Notes: generated from the sequence alone by a model not told the origin. A DNA stretch of 37,070 bases from an alpha proteobacterium AAP81b (GCA_001295935.1 LJHX01000037.1:1-37070), one strand, 5' to 3'; counted from the first letter of the stretch, positions 8,472-16,883 are shown. Numbers and translations are program-made.

Positions 8472-9224
8472 ATGTCCGACACCTCGCTCGCGCACTTCGA
8501 TCATGACGGCGCCGCGCTGGCCTATCGCTTCCAGCCCGGTCGCGGCCCGCTGCTCGTCTTCCTGCCGGGCTATATGTCCGACATGGCGGGGTCGAAGGCG
8601 GTGGCGGTCGCCGACCGGGCGGCGGCGCGTGGCCGGGCGTGCCTGCGGCTCGACTATTCGGGGTGCGGGGCGTCGGGGGGCGACTTTCTCGCCGGCAGCA
8701 TCGGGCGGTGGACCGACGATGCCCGCGCGGTCATCGACCATGTCGCGCCGGACGCGCCGGTGGTGGCCATCGGCTCGTCGATGGGTGGCTGGATCGCGCT
8801 GCGGCTGGGGCTGGCGCTGGGGGCGCGGCTGGCGGGGCTGGTCGGCATCGCCGCGGCGCCTGACTTCACCCAATGGGGCCTCGATATCACCGACGCCGAT
8901 AGCGCGGCGCTGGCGCGCGACGGCTTTTTCACCCGGCCGTCGGATTATGACCCCGCCGGCTATCGCTATTCGGCGGCGCTGCTCGCCGATGCGTCGGGGC
9001 AATGCCTGATGGGCGGCGAGATCGCCATCACCGCGCCGGTGCGGTTGCTGCACGGCCAGCGCGACGACGCCGTGCCGTGGCGGCTCAGCCTCGACATCGC
9101 CGCGCGGCTGCGTTCCGACGATGTTCAGGTGACGCTGGTCAAGGACGGCGATCATCGCCTGTCGCGCGAGGCCGATATCGCGCTGCTGCTGGCGACGCTC
9201 GACCGTCTGTTGGAGGCCCTGTGA
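8472..9224 (+). CDS. Alpha/beta hydrolase (ABHD10-like)
   Basis: A 250-residue single-domain serine hydrolase. The nucleophile is Ser103 in GSSMGG, the acid is Asp198/199 in HGQRDDAVPW and the base His228 in DGDHRLS. The oxyanion region is FLPGYMSDMAGSKA. This pattern resembles the ABHD10/BAAT-like group (small acyl thioesterases or esterases); the true substrate is unknown. There is no signal peptide, so it is cytoplasmic. The stop overlaps the GTG start of the TPR gene by 4 nt, suggesting one operon reaching towards gloAB. Confidence 0.85.
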   Translation: MSDTSLAHFDHDGAALAYRFQPGRGPLLVFLPGYMSDMAGSKAVAVADRAAARGRACLRLDYSGCGASGGDFLAGSIGRWTDDARAVIDHVAPDAPVVAIGSSMGGWIALRLGLALGARLAGLVGIAAAPDFTQWGLDITDADSAALARDGFFTRPSDYDPAGYRYSAALLADASGQCLMGGEIAITAPVRLLHGQRDDAVPWRLSLDIAARLRSDDVQVTLVKDGDHRLSREADIALLLATLDRLLEAL

Positions 9225-10027
9225 GTCTGATCGCCCTGCTGATCGCCGCCGCCCCCCCGGCCGCCCCCGACCCCTATGCCGCAACACGCAGCCGCTACAA
9301 CGCCTGCCTTGCCGTTGCGAAATCCGACCCCGATCGCGCCGTCGCCATGGCGCAGGGCTGGCGGATCGAGGGCGGCGGCGTGCCGGCGCGCCATTGCCTC
9401 GGGCTGGCGCAGGCGGCGCGCGGCGATACCGCCGGCGCGCTCCTCAGCCTTGAAACCGCCGCCGGTGAAGCGCGCGCGGCGGGCAGCGCGCTGGCGCTGC
9501 TGCTCTGGCAAGCGGCCGCCGAAATCGCCGCCGACGCCGGCAAGCCCGATCGCGCCCTTGCCGATGCCGATGCGGCGCTCGCCATCGCCGGGGACGACCG
9601 CACCGCGGCGCCGCTGCACATCGTCCGCGCCCAGGCGCTCGTCGACCTGAAGCGCGACGCCGATGCCATGGCCGAACTCGACGATGCGCTCCATGGCGAT
9701 CCCGACGTGCCCTGGGGCTGGCTCCTGAAGGCGACGCTCGCCCGCCGCACCGGCGACCTTGCCGGCGCCGAAACGGCGATCCTCGAAGCCGGCAAGCGCA
9801 CCCCCGACAGCCCCGAAGTGCAATATGAGGCGGGCAACATCGCCGCGGCGCGTGGGCATTTCGACCTCGCCCGCCAGGCCTGGACGGCGGCGGCGAGCGA
9901 CGGCGAGTCGGTCGCCGGGCGGGCGGCGGCCAAGGCACTCGCCGACACCCCGGCGGCGCCCGCATCAGCGCCCGCGGCAACGCCTTTGGCGCCGCCGCCA
10001 AGCCCTGCTACACCGCCGCCGCAATAG
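9221..10027 (+). CDS. Exported TPR-repeat protein
   Basis: A 268-residue protein starting at GTG 9221 (GTGA overlap with the preceding stop; GGAGG at 9212-9216). The N-terminus SLIALLIAAAPPAAPDP looks like a short signal peptide. The body is helical with several tetratricopeptide-like repeats (for example PDRALADADAALAIAGDD and DAMAELDDALHGDPDVPWGW), and the last 30 residues are an Ala/Pro-rich low-complexity tail. It is probably a periplasmic scaffold; no partner can be named from the sequence. Confidence 0.7.
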   Translation: MSLIALLIAAAPPAAPDPYAATRSRYNACLAVAKSDPDRAVAMAQGWRIEGGGVPARHCLGLAQAARGDTAGALLSLETAAGEARAAGSALALLLWQAAAEIAADAGKPDRALADADAALAIAGDDRTAAPLHIVRAQALVDLKRDADAMAELDDALHGDPDVPWGWLLKATLARRTGDLAGAETAILEAGKRTPDSPEVQYEAGNIAAARGHFDLARQAWTAAASDGESVAGRAAAKALADTPAAPASAPAATPLAPPPSPATPPPQ

Positions 10028-10044
10028 CCCGTCGGAGCCAGGCC

Positions 10045-10494
10045 ATGCCGCGCAGCGATTTCCGTTTTGCCTTTCCGAAACGCGTCCGCTTCGCCGAGGT
10101 CGATGCCCAGGCGGTGGTCTTCAACAGCCGCTATCTCGAATATTTCGACATCGGCCTCGTCGAGTACTGGCGTGCCGCCGGCATCTACACCGGCCCGGGC
10201 TTCGCCGGCGGGCCCGAAATGCACGTCGCCAAGGCGCTGGTCGAATACAAGGCGGCGATCCTGGTCGACGAGCTGATCGCCATCTGCGTCCGCGCCCGGC
10301 GCTTCGGCACCTCTTCGATGACCTTCGCGTTCGAACTCCACGGCGAAGCGAACGGCGGCGACGATCTGCGCGCCATCGGCGAGGAGGTGCATGTCCATGT
10401 CGCCGAGGTGCGCGGCCGGCCGACGCCGATCCCGCCGCGCTTCATCGCCTGCTTCGAGGCCTATGAAGGCCGCACCCTGAAGGACGCCGCATGA
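10045..10494 (+). CDS. Acyl-CoA thioesterase, 4HBT/YbgC-type hotdog fold
   Basis: A 149-residue protein with the hotdog thioesterase signature: VRFAEVDAQAVVFNSRYLEY (residues 13-32), including the conserved Asp of the 4-hydroxybenzoyl-CoA thioesterase group, followed by the FDIGLVEYW helix. It probably hydrolyses an acyl-CoA; chain specificity cannot be read. GGAG lies at 10034-10037 ahead of ATG 10045. The stop overlaps gloA by 4 nt. Confidence 0.85.
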   Translation: MPRSDFRFAFPKRVRFAEVDAQAVVFNSRYLEYFDIGLVEYWRAAGIYTGPGFAGGPEMHVAKALVEYKAAILVDELIAICVRARRFGTSSMTFAFELHGEANGGDDLRAIGEEVHVHVAEVRGRPTPIPPRFIACFEAYEGRTLKDAA

Positions 10495-10907
10495 AATATC
10501 TCCACACGATGATCCGCGTTTCCGACGTGCCTGCGACGCTGAAGTTCTTCGACCTCCTCGGCCTCCAGGAACTTCGCCGCATCGACAATGAGGCGGGGCG
10601 CTTCACCCTGATCTTCCTCGCCGCCCCCGGCGACGAAAGCGCCCAGGTCGAACTGACGCATAATTGGGACGAGAGCGGCTACACCGGTGGCCGCAATTTC
10701 GGCCATCTTGCCTATGCCGTCGAGGATATCCACGCGGCCTGCGCGCGGCTGATGGCCGGCGGCGTCACCATCAACCGGCCGCCACGCGACGGGCGGATGG
10801 CCTTCGTCAAATCCCCTGACGGCATTTCGGTCGAGCTGCTCCAGGCCGGCCCGGCGCTGGCGCCCGCCGAGCCCTGGGTTTCCATGCCCAATACCGGGAC
10901 CTGGTGA
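10491..10907 (+). CDS. gloA: Lactoylglutathione lyase (glyoxalase I)
   Basis: Isomerises the hemithioacetal of methylglyoxal and glutathione to S-lactoylglutathione. The 138-residue VOC-fold protein aligns with E. coli GloA from KYLHTMIRV onward and has all four metal ligands: His5, Glu54 (VELTHNW), His72 (GHLAYAV) and Glu115 (SVELLQ). GloB, the next enzyme of the pathway, follows after one small gene. Overlaps the thioesterase by 4 nt (ATGA) and the small gene by 1 nt. Confidence 0.93.
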   Translation: MKYLHTMIRVSDVPATLKFFDLLGLQELRRIDNEAGRFTLIFLAAPGDESAQVELTHNWDESGYTGGRNFGHLAYAVEDIHAACARLMAGGVTINRPPRDGRMAFVKSPDGISVELLQAGPALAPAEPWVSMPNTGTW

Positions 10908-11182
10908 TGCCGCGCGTGCCGACCCTGGCGCAGCGCGACGCGGTCGCCACCGGCGCCACCGCCACCGGTGCCAGCGCGACGGGCGCCAGTGCGACGGGAG
11001 CGCTGGCGCTGGGCTCGGGCGTGTTCGGCGCGCTGGCGGTGGGTGCCGTCGCGCTTGGCGCGCTGGCGATCGGCCGGCTGATGATCCGGCGGCTCGATGT
11101 CCGCCATGCGCATTTCGACGACGTCTCGATCGGCACGCTGCGCGTCGAGCGCCTGGTCGTCGGTGGGAAGGAATGGCCATGA
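10907..11182 (+). CDS. Small Ala/Gly-repeat protein between gloA and gloB
   Basis: A 91-residue protein starting at the ATG that overlaps the gloA stop (TGATG). Its first half repeats a five-residue A-T-G-A-S/A pattern, passing into ALGSGVFGALAVGAVALGAL, then a polar C-terminal half (RLDVRHAHFDDVSIGTL). The five-residue periodicity resembles right-handed beta-helix proteins of pentapeptide-repeat type, but a membrane-inserted Ala/Gly helix is equally possible. I do not recognise the family. It overlaps gloB by 4 nt, so the three are translated together. Confidence 0.7.
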   Translation: MPRVPTLAQRDAVATGATATGASATGASATGALALGSGVFGALAVGAVALGALAIGRLMIRRLDVRHAHFDDVSIGTLRVERLVVGGKEWP

Positions 11183-11901
11183 GCCTCGAAGTCGTCCGCA
11201 TCCCGGTGCTCAGCGACAATTATGTCTGGCTGGCGCATGACGCCGCCTCGGGCGAAACCGCGGTCATCGATCCCGCCGTCGCGGGCCCGGTCCTCGAGGC
11301 AGCGGCGGCGCGCGGCTGGAAGATCGGCCAGATCCTCAACACCCATTGGCACCCCGATCATGTCGGCGGCAACGCCGAGATCGTCGCGGCGACGGGCGCG
11401 GTGGTCACCGGCCCGGCCGCCGAGGCGGCGCGCATCCCCGGGCTGACGCACGCCGTTGCCGAGGGCGACAGCGTGGTGATCGGCAGTGCCACGGGCCGGG
11501 TGCTCGACGTGCCGGCGCATACCGCCGGGCATATCGCCTATGCCTTCGATGGCGTGTTGTTCTGCGGCGACACGCTGTTCGCGCTCGGCTGCGGCCGGCT
11601 GTTCGAAGGGACGCCTGAGCAGATGTTCACCGCGCTCGGCAAGTTCGCCGCGCTCCCCGACGCGACGGCGGTCTATTGCGCGCATGAATATACCCAATCG
11701 AACGCGCGCTTCGCCGTGACGGTCGAGCCCGACAATGCGCCACTGATCGCCCGCGCCGCGGCGATCGACGCGGCGCGCGCCCGCGGCGAAGCGACGGTGC
11801 CGACGACGATCGGGCTGGAGAAGGCGACCAACCCCTTCATGCGCGCGCGCGATGCCGCCGAGCTCGGCGCGCGCCGCGCCGCCAAGGACAGCTTCCGTTA
11901 G
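11179..11901 (+). CDS. gloB: Hydroxyacylglutathione hydrolase (glyoxalase II)
   Basis: Hydrolyses S-lactoylglutathione to lactate and glutathione, completing methylglyoxal detoxification. The 240-residue metallo-beta-lactamase-fold protein has the binuclear metal motif THWHPDHVGG (residues 55-64), the third His in VPAHTAGHIAY, the bridging Asp in FCGDTLFALGCGRLFEG and the final His in YCAHEYT. ATG 11179 is preferred over 11173 because GGAAGGA is then at the usual distance and the 4-nt overlap matches its neighbours. Confidence 0.95.
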   Translation: MSLEVVRIPVLSDNYVWLAHDAASGETAVIDPAVAGPVLEAAAARGWKIGQILNTHWHPDHVGGNAEIVAATGAVVTGPAAEAARIPGLTHAVAEGDSVVIGSATGRVLDVPAHTAGHIAYAFDGVLFCGDTLFALGCGRLFEGTPEQMFTALGKFAALPDATAVYCAHEYTQSNARFAVTVEPDNAPLIARAAAIDAARARGEATVPTTIGLEKATNPFMRARDAAELGARRAAKDSFR

Positions 11902-11943
11902 GCCCGGCGCGGCGTTACCATGGCGCGGGGGCAGAAGGAGACG

Positions 11944-12297
11944 ATGATGATCCTGCTTGCCGTACTCGCCCTCCAGGCGGCTGCGCCGGCGGCGCCCGCC
12001 GCAACCGCTGCCGCCGACCTGCGCAGTTGCATCGACCCGCGCCGCATCAGGGGCACGCGACTGTCGGCCGACCAGGGCTATTTCGTCCGCCTCGGCAGCG
12101 ACTGGTGGCGCAATACCGCTGGCAGCTGCCCGGCTTATGGCCCGCGCCGGGCGCTGACCACCTTCAGCACCAGCCAGAACCAGTGCGACGGCGACGTCGT
12201 CCAGGTGTTCGATGCCTTTTCGCGGATCGTCTATGGCACCTGCCGGCTCGGCAAATGGGAAAAGCTGGCGGCGGAGCCCGATGTGCCGGCGAAATAG
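11944..12297 (+). CDS. Exported DUF6491-like protein
   Basis: A 117-residue protein starting at ATG 11944 after GAAGGAG. A short signal peptide (MMILLAVLALQAAAPAAPA) is followed by a domain with four Cys in positions like those of DUF6491 proteins: LRSCIDPRRIRG, GSCPAYGP, QNQCDGD and GTCRLGKW. The Cys probably form disulphides in the periplasm. Function is unknown for the family. It lies 42 bp after gloB and may belong to the same transcript. Confidence 0.65.
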   Translation: MMILLAVLALQAAAPAAPAATAAADLRSCIDPRRIRGTRLSADQGYFVRLGSDWWRNTAGSCPAYGPRRALTTFSTSQNQCDGDVVQVFDAFSRIVYGTCRLGKWEKLAAEPDVPAK

Positions 12298-12375
12298 GCC
12301 GGGTCCGTTCAGGGGGAGCGAGGCTTTCGCGGGCACAGTCAGGAACCCCCACCCCGCTCGGCTGGCGCCGCGTCG

Positions 12376-12396
12376 CCCTCCCCGCAAGGGGGAGGG
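12376..12396. terminator. GC-rich hairpin between the gloB operon and gshB
   Basis: CCCTCCCC (12376-12383) pairs with GGGGAGGG (12389-12396) around GCAAG. It lies just past the gshB stop on the minus strand and about 80 bp past the DUF6491 stop on the plus strand, so it can end both convergent transcripts. It is part of a degenerate copy of the repeat family seen at 13421 and 18015. Confidence 0.5.
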
Positions 12397-12399
12397 AGG

Positions 12400-13353
12400 C
12401 TATGTTGCCGCCACGCGGCGCTCGATCGCATCCCAGATGCGCGCCGCGCTATTGCTGCCGTTGAAGCGATCGATGGCGACGATGCCCGTCGGCGAGGTGA
12501 CGTTGATCTCGGTGAGGTAGCCGGCGATGACGTCGATGCCAACGAAGATCAGGCCGCGGGCCTTGAGTTCGGGGCCGATGGTCGCGCAGATTTCGGCTTC
12601 GCGCGGGGTGAGGTCGGTCGGCTGGGCGCTGCCGCCGGCGGCGAGGTTGGAGCGGATCTCGCCCGATTTGGGCAGGCGGTTGATGGCGCCCGCCGGTTCG
12701 CCATCGACCAGCACGATGCGCTTGTCGCCCTTCGACACGTCGGGAAGAAATGCCTGGACCATGAAGGGCTCGCGCCAGGTGGCGCCGAACAGCTCGATCA
12801 GCGCTGGCAGATTGCCGTCGGCCTGGTCGATCAGGAACACCGCGGTGCCGGCATTGCCGTAGAGCGGCTTGACGACGATGGCGCCATGCCTGCTGCGGAA
12901 GGCCATCGCCTCGTCGAGGCTGCGGGTGACCAGCGTCGGCGGCATGAGGTCGGGATAGCGCAGCACGAACAGCTTTTCGGGGGCGTTGCGGACTTCGCGG
13001 GGGTCGTTGACGACGAGGGTGTGCGGATGGACCATCTCGAGCAGATGCGTCGCGGTGATATAGCCCATGTCGAAGGGCGGATCCTGGCGCATCAGCACGA
13101 CGTCGGCGTCGTCGGCGAGGTCGATCGTCGCCTTGTCGGCGGTCCAGGTGAAATGGTTGCCCGGCTCGCGCTGCACGGTCAGCGCGCGTGCTGGCGCGCG
13201 GACGCGGCCGGCTTCGGCCGAAAGTGCCGTCGCCAGATAATGGCTGAGGCTGTGCCCGCGGGCTTGCGCTTCGAGCATCAGCGCGAAGGTCGAATCGCCG
13301 GCGACATTGATGGTTTCGATGGGGTCCATCTGGACCGCGACTCTGAGGGACAT
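12400..13353 (-). CDS. gshB: Glutathione synthetase
   Basis: ATP-dependent ligation of gamma-glutamylcysteine and glycine, the last step of glutathione synthesis. The 317-residue product has the usual length (E. coli 316) and the family blocks: VAVQMDPIETI at the N-terminus, LMRQDPPFDMGYI, VVNDPREVRNAPEKLF, the ATP-grasp loop VKPLYGNAGTAVF, KGDKRIVLVDGEPAGAINR and FVGIDVIAGYLTEINVTSPT. ATG 13353 follows GGAAGG; the open frame further upstream comes from a repeat element. It is probably downstream of rsmI-yraN-sirB1-like on the same strand, with the repeat in between. Confidence 0.96.
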   Translation of the reverse strand: MSLRVAVQMDPIETINVAGDSTFALMLEAQARGHSLSHYLATALSAEAGRVRAPARALTVQREPGNHFTWTADKATIDLADDADVVLMRQDPPFDMGYITATHLLEMVHPHTLVVNDPREVRNAPEKLFVLRYPDLMPPTLVTRSLDEAMAFRSRHGAIVVKPLYGNAGTAVFLIDQADGNLPALIELFGATWREPFMVQAFLPDVSKGDKRIVLVDGEPAGAINRLPKSGEIRSNLAAGGSAQPTDLTPREAEICATIGPELKARGLIFVGIDVIAGYLTEINVTSPTGIVAIDRFNGSNSAARIWDAIERRVAAT

Positions 13354-13420
13354 GGGGGGCCTTCCGCTGATGGGCGGTTGGTAAGGGCGCGCGCTGGCGT
13401 TGGGAAGGGCGGGTGCGGCA

Positions 13421-13486
13421 CTTCCCTCCCCCGACCGCTGGCGCTGCGCGCCGTCTGCGGATCCCCGCAAGCGGGAGGGGAGAAGG
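13421..13486. repeat. Intergenic GC-rich repeat (family B), plus orientation
   Basis: About 62 bases closely match the reverse complement of 18015-18076: both hold CTTCCC, CGCTGGCGCTGCGCGCCGTC and CCCCGCAAGCGGGAGGGGAG. The inner CCCGC/GCGGG forms a hairpin. It lies between the SirB1-like gene and gshB. Confidence 0.75.
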
Positions 13487-14281
13487 TCAGCTATCCGATC
13501 TCGCCAGCGCTGCCAGCGCCGCGTGGATGCGGCGGATCAGAGCGGTGTCGTGGGTCGTCTCGAGCATCGCCGTCAGGCTGGCGCGGGCGCTGACATTGTG
13601 GCCGAGCAGCTGCTCGAGCCGGGCGCGTTCCCACCACAGGCTGGTCAGCTGCGGGGCGATCGCCGTCATCCGGGCGTGCAGCGCCAGCGCGCGGCGCGTA
13701 TCGCCGGCGATGCGGGCGCGGCTGGCCTGGTTGGAGACCAGGCGAACGAGCAGCTGGCGATTCGACATGGTTTCGAAACGGCCGTCCGCCGCATCGTCGC
13801 CACCCTGACGGGCGATGGCGATGGCACGCTCGCGGGTGATGCCGGTGCCGTGATCGAAGGGGTCGAGCAGCGCCGAATCCATGCTGACCCGCACTTCGAC
13901 GATGACATGGCCGGGCAAGTTCAAGGCTTCGGCGCGCCAGCCGACGCGGCGGGCGAGCGCGACATAGAGGATCGACAGCGCCACCGGCAGGCCGCGGCGG
14001 CGCTCGGCAACGGCGACCAGGTCGCAGTTGAGCGGGTTCTCGTAATCCTCGGTATCGCCGCTCAGCCCGGTCTCGCCGGCGATCAGCGCCGTCAGCCGGC
14101 GGGCGCGACCAGCGGCCGAAATCGGCGCCGAATCGCGTTGCAGGGCGATCGCCCAGCCGCTGACCAGCCGCCGCAGCGCGCCGCCATCGGCCTTGGGGCG
14201 GTCGGCGCGGGCCAGCGCGATGCCGGCCTCAACGAGGTCGATGTCGCCGTCGTCGAGCAGGCCGAGCTGTGCAATCTCCAT
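13487..14281 (-). CDS. SirB1-family transglutaminase-like/TPR protein
   Basis: A 264-residue protein with the SirB1 core: ENPLNCDLVAVAERRRGLPV, then LSILYVALARRVGW and LNLPGHVIVEV, followed by a C-terminal tetratricopeptide-like region (residues about 200-262). The core is a transglutaminase-like fold with Cys and His of the expected motif; no enzymatic reaction is established for the family. The ATG follows the yraN stop directly (TGAATG), with GGGAGGG inside yraN as ribosome-binding site. Confidence 0.85.
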   Translation of the reverse strand: MEIAQLGLLDDGDIDLVEAGIALARADRPKADGGALRRLVSGWAIALQRDSAPISAAGRARRLTALIAGETGLSGDTEDYENPLNCDLVAVAERRRGLPVALSILYVALARRVGWRAEALNLPGHVIVEVRVSMDSALLDPFDHGTGITRERAIAIARQGGDDAADGRFETMSNRQLLVRLVSNQASRARIAGDTRRALALHARMTAIAPQLTSLWWERARLEQLLGHNVSARASLTAMLETTHDTALIRRIHAALAALARSDS

Positions 14282-14653
14282 TCATCCCTCCCTGCCGACC
14301 GCGACCAGATGCACCGGCAGTGCCCAGGGCCGCACCACGACGGCGTCGATCCGGGTGACGCGCGCCGAACCGGCGAAACGCCCGGCGAGCACACGCGCTG
14401 CCGCTTCGACTCGCCGGAAGGCGGAAGACTGAAGCGCAATCACGCCGCTGTCGAGGCCCTGCCGCGCCTTGACCTCGACAAAAACCAGCGTGTCGCCGCG
14501 GCGCGCGACGATATCGACCTCGCCGGCGGGGGTGCGCACCCGGCGGGCGAGGATGCGATAGCCCTTCAGCCAGAGATAGACCGCGGCGATCGTTTCGGCG
14601 CGGCGACCGCGCGCGTCGTTGCGGCGGCGCGCGGCGCGGTCAGGGCGCGGCAT
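14282..14653 (-). CDS. YraN/UPF0102 family nuclease-like protein
   Basis: A 123-residue protein with the restriction-endonuclease-like fold of UPF0102: AAVYLWLKGYRILARRVRTP, then the core GEVDIVARRGDTLVFVEVKA that carries the Glu, Asp and ExK residues of the PD-(D/E)XK site. Function in the cell is not settled. ATG 14653 is preferred over 14659 because GAAGGA stands 5 nt before it. It overlaps the rsmI stop by 14 nt; the rsmI-yraN order next to an LppC-type gene is the conserved proteobacterial arrangement. Confidence 0.9.
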   Translation of the reverse strand: MPRPDRAARRRNDARGRRAETIAAVYLWLKGYRILARRVRTPAGEVDIVARRGDTLVFVEVKARQGLDSGVIALQSSAFRRVEAAARVLAGRFAGSARVTRIDAVVVRPWALPVHLVAVGREG

Positions 14654-15476
14654 CGCCATCCTTCAGCGCCAGCGCGCGGGCATAGACGGCCTGGCGCGGC
14701 AGGCCGAGCGTTGCCGACACTTCGGCGACCGCCGCCTTGACGCTGAGGCGGGCGAGGGCACCGCGCAGCGCCGCGTCGAGCGCCTCGGGGCCGGCGGGCG
14801 GCGGTGCCTCGGGCGGGGCGACGACGACGACGATCTCGCCGCGCGGCGCCGCCTCGACGTAACGCGCCGCAAGCTCGGTCAGGCTGCCGGTCACCGCCTC
14901 CTCGTAGAGCTTGCTGATCTCGCGCGTCACCGCCGCCGGGCGGTCGCCCAGCATTTCCGCCATCGCCGCGAGGCTTGTCGCGAGGCGCGGCCCCGATTCG
15001 TAGAAGACCAAAGTCGCGCGCACGCCCGCCAGTTCGGCAAGGTCGTTGCGCCGCGCCCCGGCCTTGGCGGGCAGGAAGCCGGCGAACAGGAAGCGGTCGG
15101 TCGGTAGCCCCGCCAGCGTCAATGCCGCCACCGCGGCGCACGGGCCGGGCAGGGTGACGATGGTGACCCCGGCGGCGCGCGCGTCGCGGACCAGCTTGTA
15201 GCCGGGGTCGGAAATCAGCGGCGTGCCGGCGTCGGAAACCAGCGCCACGGGCTCGGCGAGGGCACGGGCGATCAGCTGGGCGCGCACGCCATCGTCGCTG
15301 TGATCGTGATAGGGCAGCATCGCCACGCGCGCGCCGATATGGGCGAGCAGCTTCGCCGTCACCCGCGTGTCCTCGGCGGCGATCAGCGCCGCGCCGGCCA
15401 GCACGCGCGCGGCGCGCGGGGAAAGATCGCCGAGATTGCCGATCGGCGTCGCGACGATATAGAGCCCGGCGGGCAA
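14640..15476 (-). CDS. rsmI: 16S rRNA (cytidine1402-2'-O)-methyltransferase
   Basis: Methylates the ribose of C1402 in 16S rRNA using SAM. The protein begins its conserved part with GLYIVATPIGNLGDLS and continues with AEDTRVTAKLLAHIG, SDAGTPLISDPGYKLV and GPCAAVAALTLAGLPTDRF, all diagnostic of the tetrapyrrole-methylase-fold RsmI family. No ATG or GTG is in frame near the conserved start. I place it at TTG 15476 (278 residues), but no ribosome-binding site is visible there; the frame stays open to 15599, overlapping the divergent lipoprotein gene. Confidence 0.9.
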   Translation of the reverse strand: MPAGLYIVATPIGNLGDLSPRAARVLAGAALIAAEDTRVTAKLLAHIGARVAMLPYHDHSDDGVRAQLIARALAEPVALVSDAGTPLISDPGYKLVRDARAAGVTIVTLPGPCAAVAALTLAGLPTDRFLFAGFLPAKAGARRNDLAELAGVRATLVFYESGPRLATSLAAMAEMLGDRPAAVTREISKLYEEAVTGSLTELAARYVEAAPRGEIVVVVAPPEAPPPAGPEALDAALRGALARLSVKAAVAEVSATLGLPRQAVYARALALKDGDAAP

Positions 15477-15527
15477 GTCCGGCGTTAGACCGGGGTCACT
15501 GCTCGTTTGGGGGCCAGAGGAACGCGA

Positions 15528-16820
15528 ATGCAAGGCTTGATCCTGACCGCGGCCGACCGCCGCCCGGCCATCCTGGCGGCGGCGCCGCGCCGCTGGCAAG
15601 CCCGGATCGGACTGGCGCTGCTCGGCCTGCTCGCCGCCTGCGCGCCGCAGCGTACCGCCATGGCGCCGCCGCCGCCACCGCCGCCGCCGGTCGCTGTCGA
15701 AGCGCCCAAGCCGGCGCCGCTGCCCGAAGCGAAGCAGAACCGCGTCGCGCTGCTGGTGCCGCTGACCGGCCCCAACGCGCCGGTCGGCCAGTCGATCGCC
15801 AATGCCGCGACGCTCGCCATGCTCGATATCGGCAGCGCCAACGTCAACCTGCGCATCTACGATACCGCCCCCGGCGCCGAAGCCGCGGCGACACGCGCGA
15901 TTGGCGAGGGCGCCCGGCTGTTCCTGGGGCCGCTGCTCGCCGGCGACGTCCGCGCCGTCACCGCGGTCGCCGCGGCGGGCAATGTGCCGGTGCTGAGCTT
16001 CTCGAACGACGCCGCCCAGGCCGGCGGCGGGGTCTATGTCCTCGGCTTCCAGCCCGACCAGGCAATCGGCCGTGTCATCGCCTATGCCCGCGGCCGCGGC
16101 ATCGATCGCTTCGCGGCGCTGGTGCCCGCCGGCGTCTATGGCCAGCGCGCCCAGGCCGCCTTCGTCCGCGCGGTGAATGCCAGCGGCGGCCGCTCGACGG
16201 CGGTCGTCGCCTATTCGCGCGAGCCGGCGAAGATGCTCGCCGCGGCGCGCCAGGTGACGGCCTACGACACTCGCGCCCGCGCCGGCGGCGCGCCGACGAT
16301 CCGCCCCGATGGCACCGTGGCGCCGGGGGCCGCCCGGCTGGCACCGCTATCCTTCCAGGGGCTGATGATCGCCGATTCGGGCGCCGCGGCGGTGCAGTTC
16401 CTGCCGGCGCTGCAGCGCTTCGGCGTCGCGCCGGGGCTCGTGGTGCTGCTCGGCACCGAGTTGTGGAATGCCGAACCCGGCCTCGCCCGCACCCCCGGCC
16501 TCAAGGGCGCGCTGTTCGCCGCGGTGCCCGATGGCCGCTTCGAACGCCTCGCCGAACGCTACCGCGCCAAGCACGGCACCCGCCCGTCGCGCCTGGCGAG
16601 CCTCGGCTATGATTCGATCCTGCTGGTCAACAGCATCGCGGCGAACTGGCCGCTAGGCGGCGCCTTCCCAAAGGCGGCGCTCCACGCCCGTGAGGGCTTC
16701 GCCGGCATCGATGGCGCCTTCCGCTTCACGCCCGGCAATGTCGCCGAACGCGCGCTGGAAGTGCAGCAGATCGGGGCGGGGGGGATCGTGACGGTGTCGC
16801 CGGCGGCGAAGTCGTTCTGA
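15528..16820 (+). CDS. LppC/LpoA-type penicillin-binding-protein activator lipoprotein
   Basis: A 430-residue protein starting at ATG 15528 after CAGAGGAA. A hydrophobic stretch ends in a lipobox (GLALLGLLAAC), then a Pro-rich linker, then a type-1 periplasmic-binding fold: VALLVPLTGPNAPVGQSIANAA, FLGPLLAGDVRAVTAVAA, VPVLSFSNDAAQAGGGVYVLG. LppC/LpoA proteins are outer-membrane lipoproteins that activate peptidoglycan synthases. The family also includes uncharacterised alphaproteobacterial forms, so the activator role is by homology only. Divergent from rsmI with about 50 bp between starts. Confidence 0.85.
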   Translation: MQGLILTAADRRPAILAAAPRRWQARIGLALLGLLAACAPQRTAMAPPPPPPPPVAVEAPKPAPLPEAKQNRVALLVPLTGPNAPVGQSIANAATLAMLDIGSANVNLRIYDTAPGAEAAATRAIGEGARLFLGPLLAGDVRAVTAVAAAGNVPVLSFSNDAAQAGGGVYVLGFQPDQAIGRVIAYARGRGIDRFAALVPAGVYGQRAQAAFVRAVNASGGRSTAVVAYSREPAKMLAAARQVTAYDTRARAGGAPTIRPDGTVAPGAARLAPLSFQGLMIADSGAAAVQFLPALQRFGVAPGLVVLLGTELWNAEPGLARTPGLKGALFAAVPDGRFERLAERYRAKHGTRPSRLASLGYDSILLVNSIAANWPLGGAFPKAALHAREGFAGIDGAFRFTPGNVAERALEVQQIGAGGIVTVSPAAKSF

Positions 16821-16837
16821 CGATCGAGGAAGTGATG

Positions 16838-16876
16838 CCTCCGGCGGGCAGGGTCTCAGCCCCTGCCCGCCGGAGG
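16838..16876. terminator. Perfect 16-bp hairpin between convergent genes
   Basis: CCTCCGGCGGGCAGGG (16838-16853) and its exact complement (16861-16876) enclose a 7-nt loop. It starts 17 bp after the lipoprotein stop and ends 7 bp before the hemW stop on the other strand, so it can end transcripts from both sides. T-runs are poor. One arm and the loop recur at 3681-3706, so it is also a dispersed repeat. Confidence 0.7.
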
Positions 16877-16883
16877 CCCTCTT

